Positions 1 to 9,255 of a stretch of 64,000 bases of DNA are shown here, one piece after another; the stretch's first letter is position 1; every line of letters starts with the position of its first letter. This DNA comes from Antedon mediterranea (lineage: Eukaryota; Echinodermata; Crinoidea; Comatulida; Antedonidae): assembly GCF_964355755.1 (NCBI RefSeq), contig NC_092675.1, positions 23,848,412 to 23,912,411 of the forward strand. Direction: 5' to 3'. Position numbers and translations under genes: made by a program. The notes beneath the pieces are model-generated. The model did no database searches. It was not told the DNA's origin and saw only the letters and a list, made by a program, of their open reading frames with translations.

Positions 1-90
1 AATATGGTAGTGATATGCTCAAATATGGTAGTGGTATGACATTATCATATCCATAGGCACATAACATTTTTTGTCACAAAAAGACACATC
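1..90. repeat. Partial TCTACACTATCAAAC-family MITE
   Basis: The window opens inside a short element with the internal 'aaatatggtagt' subrepeats, the 'cataggcacataaca' block and the 'ttttgtcacaaaa' block. The same blocks recur in the same order in the full copies at 1693-1859 and 45258-45405. The left end is cut by the window edge and the right terminal repeat is diverged. It lies in DEPTOR intronic sequence. Confidence 0.55.
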
Positions 91-761
91 ACATTGCAAT
101 CGCTTGTAGCAATTACGACATTTTATCATATTTCCAATCTCAATACGAAATCGTGTGTGAAAGCTCACATTAATATTGCAATTCAATTCATTGGCTATTA
201 CAATCTTTGTTAATCCTGATCACATGGAAAAAATTGATTTATAAACTCTGTTCACAAAATTTTGTAAAAAGTATTGTAAAAATATTCAACAAAACTTAAC
301 CTAGTTTGGAAAATTTTCTTTCTATTTACTGTATCTTATTTTCTATTTTTGTACAAAAATATGAGATAAGATTATAAAATGTTGAGTCCGTTCAGGGTAA
401 GTTATGTTCCTACCCGGGTAAAATAACTAAACTTTATTTAAGGTGGACATATTATGCTCACACCAATTCCTTATTTAGATTACAATTGATTCTTTTCATT
501 GTCAGTCAGTTTTTATATTCATTTTCATATGCTTGCATTTTGTGTTCGTTGCGTCAAAGCAAACTCTGATCAGAGCATGGCTTCTCTAAGAGTATTCTGA
601 AACCATCTCCTGTCATCCTACTGGCTTGCTCCATAGAGCCAAACACATCTGTTATAGTCTTTTCTCATTTACATCTTGGTATTCCACTTCTTCTCTTCCC
701 TGGAATATAAGCCTCCAACACTCTCTTCTTATACACACATTATTTTCCTTGTTCATTTCAG
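91..761. other. DEPTOR intron, no other feature seen
   Basis: This AT-rich sequence sits upstream of the final DEPTOR exon. It ends in a pyrimidine tract and the acceptor 'ttcatttcag' at 752-761. No exon or repeat boundary could be supported in it. Confidence 0.5.
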
Positions 762-1010
762 ATTACAAGTGATTCTGTAGGGTATGGTTTTATTGTACGA
801 GGTAGTGCTCCTTGCTACATACAAACAGTGGATCCGACCGGACCAGCAGCTGAAAAGGGTCTAAAGGTGCGTCAATATGTCTCATCCGTCAACGGCCATG
901 ATTGCCTTAAGATGTCGCATCAAGAAGTTGCAGATCTAATCCTAAAGCGGCAAAACGAGGTTACTCTCGAAATCATGACCCATTTCAGAGATGCCTCGAA
1001 AACTACATGA
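762..1010 (+). CDS. DEPTOR: DEPTOR-like, last coding exon (PDZ domain)
   Basis: Terminal exon, starting in phase 0 after the acceptor AG at 760-761 and ending at the TGA at 1008-1010. The 82 residues form one PDZ domain: the carboxylate-binding loop region reads GYGFIVRGSAPCYIQ, followed by DPTGPAAEKGLKV and the helix HQEVADLIL. Vertebrate DEPTOR ends in the same kind of PDZ (GWGFVVRGSKPCHIQ, DPSGPAAAAGMKV), close to the stop codon. DEPTOR is the DEP- and PDZ-containing mTOR-binding inhibitor, and the PDZ is the part that contacts mTOR. The N-terminal DEP domains must lie left of the window. P-Rex exchange factors carry a related PDZ, but internally. A stop a few residues after the domain favours DEPTOR. 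Confidence 0.78.
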   Translation: MTSDSVGYGFIVRGSAPCYIQTVDPTGPAAEKGLKVRQYVSSVNGHDCLKMSHQEVADLILKRQNEVTLEIMTHFRDASKTT

Positions 1011-1692
1011 ACAGCTACAATGAGATTGTATGCTACATTTGTATTACTGTATTCCAATATTACAAGGTAACTTCTCATACGTAGGGCAATTTCAGGTAAA
1101 ATGCAGCCAAGTGGTATTACATAAATTCTTGTCACTTATTTCAAAGAGACACAATTTGTACACAAATTATGTACAAACCCAGAAAGTAGAAACAAATGCT
1201 TTTTTCTTGTTTGCTACATCAGTGACAATTCAAATTTTAAAAAAAGGAAAGATGTTCAATTGTTGTATATTCTGTTACATGCATTAGATGTATAGGATTG
1301 TTGGACCAACTGGTTATTAACAAGGGCATTGTCCATAGGACTCAACTGATTCCATTCATAATGCAATGGATCAAAGGCTGTGAAATATTTATACTTATTA
1401 ATTGTGATCCAAAGAGTGCATATGTTACAGATCAAATTGTTATGAGTGTATCATATATTTTGGAATCATTATGTAAAATTGTAAGATAAATCTGTTGATG
1501 AAACATCGATATACAACACAATGATTCTAAAAGGATGATATATTCATAAATTTTGGGCAGCCCTTACAATATGGTAGATAAGAAAAAAGATTTTTAGAAA
1601 AAGGATTCTTCTACCTCTGTTTCGACAATCAGAAGAATTAATGTGAGGAGTGCCAGCAAAATGTTAGGTCGGTCATCTAATACACTATTGTC
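1011..1692 (+). other. Probable DEPTOR 3'UTR
   Basis: Non-coding AT-rich sequence follows the DEPTOR stop with no splice-consistent exon. It is assigned to the 3'UTR by position only. Confidence 0.4.
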
Positions 1693-1859
1693 TAAAGCCT
1701 TGTCTACACTATCAAACTTTATGTGTTAAAAAAGTTTGATGTGCCTATATATGGTAGTGCTATTTTTAAACATGGTAGTGATATGACATTATCATGTCCA
1801 TATATGGGTACATCACATGTTTTTGTCACATAAAGTTTGATAGTGTAGACAAGGCTTAA
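1693..1859. mobile_element. MITE, TCTACACTATCAAAC family
   Basis: The left end reads taaagccttgtctacacta and the right end reads agtgtagacaaggctta, near-perfect terminal inverted repeats of about 25 bp. The interior holds 'tgtgatg/tttgatgtgcc', 'tatggtagtg' and 'gtcacataaagtttgata' blocks shared with many other copies in this window. There is no coding capacity, so this is a non-autonomous DNA element. Confidence 0.8.
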
Positions 1860-1962
1860 AATGCTGTCAACGACTCTGCGAGTCTTATCTTGTATATGCA
1901 TATTAATAGATATTCGTAATTAGATTGTATAAGTAGTGCCTATGCAATAACTTCCATGTTTT

Positions 1963-1968
1963 AATAAA
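1963..1968 (+). terminator. Candidate DEPTOR poly(A) signal
   Basis: AATAAA lies about 950 nt downstream of the DEPTOR stop. It is the first canonical hexamer after the stop that is followed by T-rich sequence. It is supported by motif only. Confidence 0.35.
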
Positions 1969-3937
1969 ACATTTTTCAGATTTTAAAATAGAGCACAAAT
2001 CTTAAGCTGGTGACTTAATTGAATAATCTCTATCTTTGATAACATGTTGAGGCTTCCAGTTTTGCTATAAACTTCTTCATACTTAAAATATATAATATAG
2101 AAAGATTATAATCATGTGTAGGAGTTTTTGTCAACCTCCTTACAATCTTGAAATTCTGTCGAAACAAGAGGTTTATTTTGTAAAGAGATAATTCAATTCA
2201 TGAAACCGTAGTAAATTTGTTTTTTGGACAATTCTAGAAACTTTTTGTTGGATGCATTTGTAGCAGACCCCACAACTACTATAGATTGTAAACTGTCAAA
2301 AATCTTACAAAAATAAACACCCTTGTCTCAAAGTGTTTTTTCTTTCCAAAAGGTGTCGGATTAGAAGTATTTTAAAGAATAGAAATTAATGCGAGGCCTT
2401 CAAAATAAAAGTCTGGTTTTGGGAGTTTTCAGTGTGTACTGAAAATTTATTCAAAGGTAACTTTATTTTAATGTTGATTCTTTAGGATGTATTTGTTCAT
2501 AGTATTTTACTGTATTTGGTTTTGGGATACTAGTATTTGTGTTTCTGTGCATAATAATCATATAAACAAAAAAAATATTTATTTTCATTTGGATGCCAAT
2601 TCTATATAACTTTATATTTAGTGTGTGATATAAGCTGATTATTTTATCGACTAAATGAATGGTTTATAATTAATTATTCCAACATAGGAAAACGAATATT
2701 GTTTAATTTTAGAATAGATTTTAACTACTCTAACAATAATAATATTGTATATTATTTTATGGTTGAAAATATACCTACAATTTATTTACGAAGGCCAGTT
2801 CGTTTATATTCCGCAGTATATTTTATAATTACGGTTTTACTTTCAGCATAATTCTAAGAATTTTAGAACAGTATAAATAAACCTAATAAGGGTATTTTTT
2901 ATTAAAGACAAAGGCTAACAGCCTAATGGTTCAGAAAATAATAAAAATTATGTCAATATTTTTTTTATCTGAAGTTCATTATTTGGTTCAAAGTGTACTT
3001 TTATTGTAATTGATTGCATGTTCAGTTAAAACACATGAAACACTACGGTTGGCATCTTCAATTTTTCACTACACATTTAGTAGAAATTACAGGATGAGAA
3101 AGAGCCCTTTATGATACATTTCTAGAGCCAGAACCTGAATTTAATTTGGGGAGGCAAGCATAATATACTGTTCTTTTTATTTGTAGGCTACACACATATA
3201 GGTATAATAGATTTGTATTTATAATGCGCTTTATATAACAACCATGTCAAAGGTCAATCAACTAGATACTTTTCTCTTGTATTGTGTGAAGCTGCCACCG
3301 AAGAAGACTGCTTTCTCATCCGTTCACAATGACACTAACTGGCAGTAATCTGGGGTAAACTCCTACTCTTCTGAAAAATGCATGACTTTTGACTATTTGT
3401 TTTGCAATGTGGAACCAGCATTCTGTACGAAGAATTCGTGTCTTTCTACACCACACCATTTTTTTGCTGCCAAGTGTAGTGCATATCAATGCATCGGTAT
3501 TTGCACTAAAATACAGTGTATCTGGTTATATGCCAAAATTAGTTTGTTTATTGTCGCATGCAACTCAACTCTACAGCTCACTATGTCGGTCGGTAAACAC
3601 TAACTTGAGCACGCGACTGCAGCCATGTATATGGCCTTGTTGATATTCTTCCCAGGAAATATACTCTCCCAGATGATTCTTTCATTTTTACTAACATGGT
3701 TACCTTGTATAACCAATCTTTATAAATTACAAACATTGCCTGTGAGAACTTTGTTCCTGTTGAAATTACAAATTTAGGGTTTCATAAATATTGTAAATTG
3801 AATTTTCAACAGGTTTGGTTGATAGAAGCTAGACGCATACATTTATTCAACAATAGGCTTAAATACATTTACAGATTGTCAGTTCAGTGAATCAAACTAA
3901 TCCGAATCTGTTTATTGTAAACAAATAATTACACACT
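1969..3937. other. Intergenic, nothing recognised
   Basis: AT-rich sequence between the convergent DEPTOR (+) and RPS20 (-) genes. Short open frames, for example at 3382-3643, overlap in two phases and resemble no known protein. No RNA gene or repeat boundary is visible. Confidence 0.4.
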
Positions 3938-4130
3938 AAAGTGTCTTTCACACTTGTTCCAGTTCAGATGACGCGTACAGCATTAGAGACTTTTGATTTC
4001 ATGACGCACTATATGGCTATGCGCATATCGAGAAAAAGGTCATGGGCCGTCATAAAAATGAACATTGAGATGCAATTTTATTTGCTGGAGCCATTTCACT
4101 TCAATTAAGAAAACACTACAAACTATGTTT
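3938..4130. repeat. Diverged copy of TTTCACACTTGTT element
   Basis: The left end 'gtctttcacacttgttcca' and the interior 'atggctatgcgcatatcga' match the left end and interior of the better-preserved element at 52446-52636. The right terminal repeat here is degenerate. It adjoins the 3' end of RPS20. Confidence 0.45.
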
Positions 4131-4144
4131 CAAGTTACAGTATC

Positions 4145-4150
4145 TTTATT
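4145..4150 (-). terminator. RPS20 poly(A) signal
   Basis: AATAAA on the minus strand (tttatt on plus) lies about 95 nt downstream of the RPS20 stop codon. This is a typical distance for the short 3'UTR of a ribosomal protein mRNA. Confidence 0.6.
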
Positions 4151-4244
4151 TGCTTTATCACACATGTGCTCTTTTTTAAAACCTGGTAATTTGATCTATT
4201 ATCAGCCTGGTCTACACATGATAGGTTTAGACTTTTAAGACTGT

Positions 4245-7200
4245 TTATGCATCAGCAATGGTGACTTCAACTTCAACGCCTGGTTCAATGCTGATTGATG
4301 TCTATAAAATAAGGTTAAGGGGTACAGAACAAAAATTAATACACTTTTGGCAAGGTATATAATTATATACAAACTGCACAAAGACAAAGAATATGCAAAA
4401 AAAAAAGAAGATATTTATGTTCAGATAATCTAATTTGCGGTTGTCTTCTTAACTACTCTACTGCCAGGGAGTCTGATAAAGAGGCCTTGGAGAGTGCCTT
4501 ATCAATTGGAGAGGAACTACTACTATCGGATGACGAAAAAGCTATTCTTCCAAGATGACAAATGCTCGAAACGTGGTAGAAATACAAACACGTTATTTAA
4601 ACAAGTTCTAGATAATGTTGGAATGGTCAGACAAGCCTTCATTAACTCGAAGGCCCGCTAATTTTGAATCGGCATTTATTTATCATATGCCATCTAGAAC
4701 ACTCTGTCAGAGTTATAGATTAAATTTTTATATTATATTAAAACATTAATAGTGGCTTCAACATTTCCTTTTAAACATATTTCACCTCATGAAATTATTT
4801 ATACCATTGCATGCATAAACATTCATTATTAGTATAACATTGTAATAGAATTACTCTTATCAAATTATTTAGAACCTGAAACCACAAGGGTTAACTTCAA
4901 TGTATACAACAGTAAAACACCTTATTATGAGGCACCTTCATGACCTCAATAGAGAAGACACCTTAATGACCTCAATAGGGGAGACACCTTAATGACCTCA
5001 ATAGGGGAGACACCTTCATGAACTCAATAGGGGAGACACCTTCATGACCTCAAAAGGGGAGTCTTAAAACCTTATATTTCCCCTTATTCGTTTGACACAA
5101 AAATACCCACTTATTATAGGGGTGTCCTAAAGGACTATCAACTGATAGTCAACACAATATTTAAACACATTTGCACCCATTATAATTTTAAACTATTTTA
5201 CGATTGTAGAACAAAGCAATTTACTGATGCTTTTGAATTATAAATAAAAGGATACAATCTGCTTAACAATCTCCGAGGGGCTGTGAAGATCAATTAGACG
5301 CTTGTGAATTCGCATTTGGAATCGATCCCAAGTTTTGGAACCTTCACCACATGGAGTTTTACGGGTGGTAATTCGAAGAATCTTGGTTGGCATGCGGATT
5401 GGTCCTTTCACTTGCAGATTTTTATCTTGTGCTCCACGTTTCAACTCAGCACAAACTAAAAAAATAAATGTTTGGTTATAAATATTAGTTTACTATTAAT
5501 AATTATCCTCAAAAAGTGTTTTTATAGTAAAACTTGTCATCTCTCCTACTTTAGAAATATTTGAGAAAAAGGTCTGGTTTAAAAATACATATAGTTAAGG
5601 TTAATAAATGAAGTAATTTTTCTGTAAATTATTGGCCAATCTTCTGGTTGTTAAGCTATGTCTACACTATCAAACCAGTTTGACAAAAAAGTGTGATGTG
5701 CCCAAATATGGTATTGATATGATGTCATCGCACCCATATATGGGCACATCACATTTGTTTGTCACATAAATGTGATAGTGTAGACAGAACTTAAGAGAGC
5801 TATTAACACACTACCTTTTTCTAAATTTTTGACATTGCGACTTGTCAATGTTATTCTTATTCGGTGCACAGTCACATCCTCGGCAGGTCCTTTTCCAGAG
5901 TCTTTGTAGTGAGCCTGAGAATATTCAGAACATTTCATTAAATTGTTTATTTAATAAAATTTAAAAAAATTAAAAAGCACTTAAAATCCATCAAAAAAAA
6001 CACCATGCATAGGCATTTGTCGCAGCTGTTTTCCGAGGTGCCTATGCTTAACTAGTGAAAAACATTTTTCAAATTTTTTTCAATCATAATTATGTAGGCC
6101 TAGGTTAATCTTTTAAGAACATTTTAGTTTTTACATTTTTTTTTTCTCATACGACCCTCCATTCAGAAAGTATGATTTTTAAATTAACACAGTGTCCTGA
6201 AATCCCCTGAAAACACTGTTATTTTTGCTGAGCTGGCCGCGACTGTCATCTCTGCAAGATGGCTTCCGTAGTATGAAAATTGTCTATTAAAAAATTATGA
6301 GGAAATAAATTTTTTTTTAAATAATGAATCTGATTCTGGGATTTTAGAAGCACCATACGCCACAGATAGTTCAGCAGTATAACGTTCATTTCTCAAACAA
6401 TCATTGTTTCATCATCGATCAGAAGTGCGTCCACAATACACATACACTTTATTTTCAGAGAGACTATGGGGTAGTACTACTAGGGATTCTTACCTTACCT
6501 TTAGTGATTAAAAGAGGCTGTGAGCTTAATGCTCGTAATAGTTGCCTCCTCTCCTTTTGTTTATGTGAATGTCGAGGTTTTTTTTTTTATGATGTCATCG
6601 CACCCATATATGGGCACATCACATTTGTTTGTCACATAAATGTGATAGTGTAGACAGAACTTAATAAAGATGCAAATTATAGCTTGCACTAATAGTGCCA
6701 CACACCACACCACCGAGAGTCTGAGTGTTATAGGGATTTACTGTAGCCTAGATAGTCGAGTCGTTGCGCGAGCGAGAGAGCGATAGATGTCCTGTGTCCT
6801 GAAATCCCCTGAAAACACTGTTATTTTTGCTGAGCTGGCCGCGACTGTCATCTCTGCAAGATGGCTTCCGTAGTATGAAAATTGTCTATTAAAAAATTAT
6901 GAGGAAATAAATTTTTTTTTAAATAATGAATCTGATTCTGGGATTTTAGAAGCACCATACGCCACAGATAGTTCAGCAGTATAACGTTCATTTCTCAAAC
7001 AATCATTGTTTCATCATCGATCAGAAGTGCGTCCACAATACACATACACTTTATTTTCAGAGAGACTATGGGGTAGTACTACTAGGGATTCTTACCTTAC
7101 CTTTAGTGATTAAAAGAGGCTGTGAGCTTAATGCTCGTAATAGTTGCCTCCTCTCCTTTTGTTTATGTGAATGTCGAGGTTTTTTTTTTTATGATGTCAT

Positions 7201-7968
7201 CGCACCCATATATGGGCACATCACATTTGTTTGTCACATAAATGTGATAGTGTAGACAGAACTTAATAAAGATGCAAATTATAGCTTGCACTAATAGTGC
7301 CACACACCACACCACCGAGAGTCTGAGTGTTATAGGGATTTACTGTAGCCTAGATAGTCGAGTCGTTGCGCGAGCGAGAGAGCGATAGATGAAACTTGGC
7401 CTATACCATACATGAATTAATAATTAAAATACGACTACGCCACGCGTTAAAATAATTATAATGATATTAATAAGAATCAGTATCTATCTAAGAATCGTAA
7501 TGCTGTTTTTAACGTTGCGACCCCGAATTCCCGAACAGTTTTTTCACATCCACGCGGTGGCTGCCGTCAACAAATCAACTTGTGATTGCATGTTATAATA
7601 TGTACAGTATATTAAATGCGTATGAAAAATCATAAAACTAGTCATGTAATTATATAATTCATAATGATATGAAGTTTATATATGAATGAAGCAACCACTT
7701 TTTAATTACAAAATAAATAGGCCCAAAAGTGGGCCGAATCGTCCCACCAAAAATGGGCCGAATAGTCCCGGGCCGAATCGTCCCTGAATCTGCTACTACT
7801 ACTAGCCTAGGCCTAGGCCCCTAGCTCCATGTGTGTGCGATGACTGGGTGGGCCTAACCTAGCTAACAAAAATGAATCATAAATGTACTATTATTTCAAG
7901 ATACCTACAGAATATATACATACACAATAACATCATGAATTGTATTACAACTCTATCATACTAACCAT
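4245..7968 (-). CDS. RPS20: Ribosomal protein S20 (uS10), complete
   Basis: The four coding exons on the minus strand are 7968-7966 (ATG only), 5914-5815, 5455-5256 and 4301-4245 (stop TAA). Together they make 360 nt and 119 aa, the usual eukaryotic length. The protein begins [10 protein letters not shown]. It then has the conserved [18 protein letters not shown] strand, [18 protein letters not shown] and [19 protein letters not shown], and ends [13 protein letters not shown]. Phases are consistent across all junctions (0, 1, 0), and introns are GT-AG. uS10 is a small-subunit head protein of the 40S ribosome. The ATG is the last codon of exon 1, as in many ribosomal protein genes, so the long intron 1 begins directly after it. 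The gene is convergent with DEPTOR and divergent from TM9SF4. Intron 1 holds a 598-bp tandem duplication and intron 2 a MITE. Recognition is secure. Confidence 0.97.
4933..5062. repeat. 26-bp minisatellite, 5 units
   Basis: The unit 'caccttaatgacctcaatag' plus 'gggaga' starts at 4933, 4959, 4985, 5011 and 5037, an exact 26-bp period with few substitutions. It lies in RPS20 intron 3. Confidence 0.9.
5652..5794. mobile_element. MITE, TCTACACTATCAAAC family
   Basis: The terminal repeats 'ttaagctatgtctacactat' and 'atagtgtagacagaacttaa' flank a 95-bp centre with 'aatatggtattgatatgatg'. TTAA is present at both edges, which could be a target duplication or part of the repeat. It sits in RPS20 intron 2, 3' of exon 2. 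Its right half (5718-5794) is repeated exactly at 6588-6664 and 7190-7266. Confidence 0.85.
6192..6789. repeat. 598-bp tandem repeat, copy 1
   Basis: This block in RPS20 intron 1 is repeated without a visible mismatch at 6794-7391 (offset 602, 4-bp spacer 'tcct'). It contains a 77-bp segment identical to the right half of the MITE at 5718-5794. Even the homopolymer runs (T9 and T11) are the same length in both copies, so the duplication is very recent or an assembly artefact. Confidence 0.92.
6794..7391. repeat. 598-bp tandem repeat, copy 2
   Basis: Second copy of the block at 6192-6789. Both copies end 'cgagagagcgatagatg'. The flanking base differs on each side ('a' at 6191 and 't' at 6793), which sets the limits of the duplicated unit. 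Confidence 0.92.
7790..7866. other. CTAG/TAGGCC-rich tract at start of RPS20 intron 1
   Basis: A dense run of CTAG and AGGCCTAGG words lies about 100 bp inside the first intron of RPS20. The same kind of tract starts the first intron of TM9SF4 at 8540-8775 and recurs at 50630-50990. Confidence 0.6.
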
Positions 7969-8049
7969 GGTTTTAGTTGCTGACCGACTTAAACAAATTC
8001 AATTTTGAACAGCGGTGAGCCAGCGACTTTTCTGTTCCAAACATGCAGC

Positions 8050-8061
8050 AGCAGAGAAAGG
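8050..8061 (-). promoter_or_regulatory. 5'TOP-like start of RPS20 mRNA
   Basis: Read on the minus strand, CCTTTCTCTGC begins at 8061, about 93 nt upstream of the ATG-bearing exon end. Terminal oligopyrimidine starts (a C followed by pyrimidines) are the established mark of ribosomal protein mRNAs and place them under mTOR/LARP1 translational control. The exact start nucleotide is inferred. Confidence 0.5.
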
Positions 8062-8400
8062 ACCAAATCTAGGGCATAGGCCAGCTCAAAAATTCGCTAA
8101 TATTGATTTTGTTTCAAACATTTAAAAATGTTTAATTGATTTAATTTGCTCTATTAAAAAATATTTATAAAGTATTTCAATTTATATATAGAAAAAAATA
8201 ATATATTGACTTTAATATTACAGTTACAATACTTGTAATTTGTAAATTATATAACCCATACCTATAACACGAAAAATATGCAGTCCGACATGGTATAATA
8301 TTAGAATAATTGTTAAATTATCACTGTTACTAACAGTGGAACTGCCATACGTGACGTCAGATATCTAATTCCACGTTGATGTCTCCAACTCCTCCTTCCT
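8062..8400. promoter_or_regulatory. Shared divergent promoter RPS20 / TM9SF4
   Basis: About 340 bp separates the likely RPS20 start (8061, minus) from the first TM9SF4 exon (ending 8479, plus). The region is AT-rich in its centre and has a perfect palindromic TGACGTCA (CRE/ATF site) at 8352-8359, on the TM9SF4 side, followed by a CT-rich initiator-like stretch at 8387-8407. No TATA box is obvious. Confidence 0.5.
8352..8359. promoter_or_regulatory. CRE-type site TGACGTCA
   Basis: Perfect 8-bp palindrome for CREB/ATF-type bZIP factors. It lies roughly 50-120 bp upstream of the inferred TM9SF4 transcription start. Motif match only. Confidence 0.45.
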
Positions 8401-8479
8401 TTTTCCACACAAGTCACCAGTTTTGAGTCGTTTTCTGTAGATTTTAAAAACAACAATATAAAGCATACAGAATAGAAAT
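8400..8479 (+). other. TM9SF4: TM9SF4 non-coding exon 1 (inferred)
   Basis: The sequence ends 'agaat agaaat' followed by the strong donor GTAAGTAAC at 8480. No in-frame coding is needed, because the ATG lies two bases into the next exon at 9255. The start of this 5'UTR exon is a guess. Confidence 0.5.
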
Positions 8480-8539
8480 GTAAGTAACATTATCTCAATT
8501 ACTTTAAAGATAAATTTTATGAATTATACGACTAGAGGC

Positions 8540-8775
8540 TATCCCTAGCTTGGTAAAATAGCTGGGCTAGGCCTAGCCCTAGCTAGCCTACCTAGCTAGC
8601 CTACGACTACGTACTAGACTAGCTGCACTACCTAGCAGGAGCTAGCCTCTATCTAGGATAGCCTGACCTAGCTAGCTAGGCTGCAGGAGGAGGGCCTAGT
8701 CTAGATGTTAGGCCTAGCTACTAATAGTTCTAGTACTTAACCTTCTCTAGGAAGCTAGACTACTAGGTAGGCCTG
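8540..8775. other. CTAG/TAGGCC-rich tract in TM9SF4 intron 1
   Basis: About 235 bp of densely packed CTAG, GCCTAG and TAGGCC words begin 60 bp after the exon 1 donor. It mirrors the tract at 7790-7866 on the other side of the shared promoter. Confidence 0.65.
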
Positions 8776-9035
8776 GAATGGATAGCCCGGACCTGGTCGT
8801 CAGGACAGGTATTTAATTTTAGAATGAAGCTTTAAAAAAGGTAACCCGAAAATTTCATTTCGGTCTGTTTTTTTTGTGTAAAAATTATATTTGAAAAATG
8901 TTATTTTAGATTTGGTGCCAATGGTTTTAATGTTCATTGATGTGCTGCATGTCAGGCCCAACTTCAATTAAACTAGCCTAAATAATGAAATGACATTGAA
9001 CATCTTTGTTACAATGTTAAATATTAGGAAATAAC

Positions 9036-9073
9036 TAGAATTTAATTCGTCACTTTGACGAATTATAGGTGAT
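9036..9073. repeat. AATTCGTCA palindrome, copy 1
   Basis: The hairpin aattcgtcactttgacgaatt is flanked by 'actagaattt' and 'ataggt'. The same 37-bp context recurs at 37675-37711 with one or two changes. It is probably a fragment or end of an interspersed element. Confidence 0.5.
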
Positions 9074-9255
9074 AATTTTTATAATTTTACTGATATTTAT
9101 TTTTTTGTAAACATGCACATACGTTAAATATGACTGCAAAATAGTGATGTATGTTATCCTATGACCTGATGCATACTGTTAACTGTATATGCTTAGGGTG
9201 CAGATTGGTTAGTCATAGAATTTATACTCAATACTGTACATGTTTATTTTTCAGA

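Noticed and set aside
6370-6416. C/D-box snoRNA in RPS20 intron 1 (minus strand ATGATGA ... CTGA)
   Set aside because: Ribosomal protein introns often host snoRNAs, but the boxes are only about 40 nt apart, there is no convincing terminal stem or C'/D' pair, and the region is part of the recent tandem repeat.
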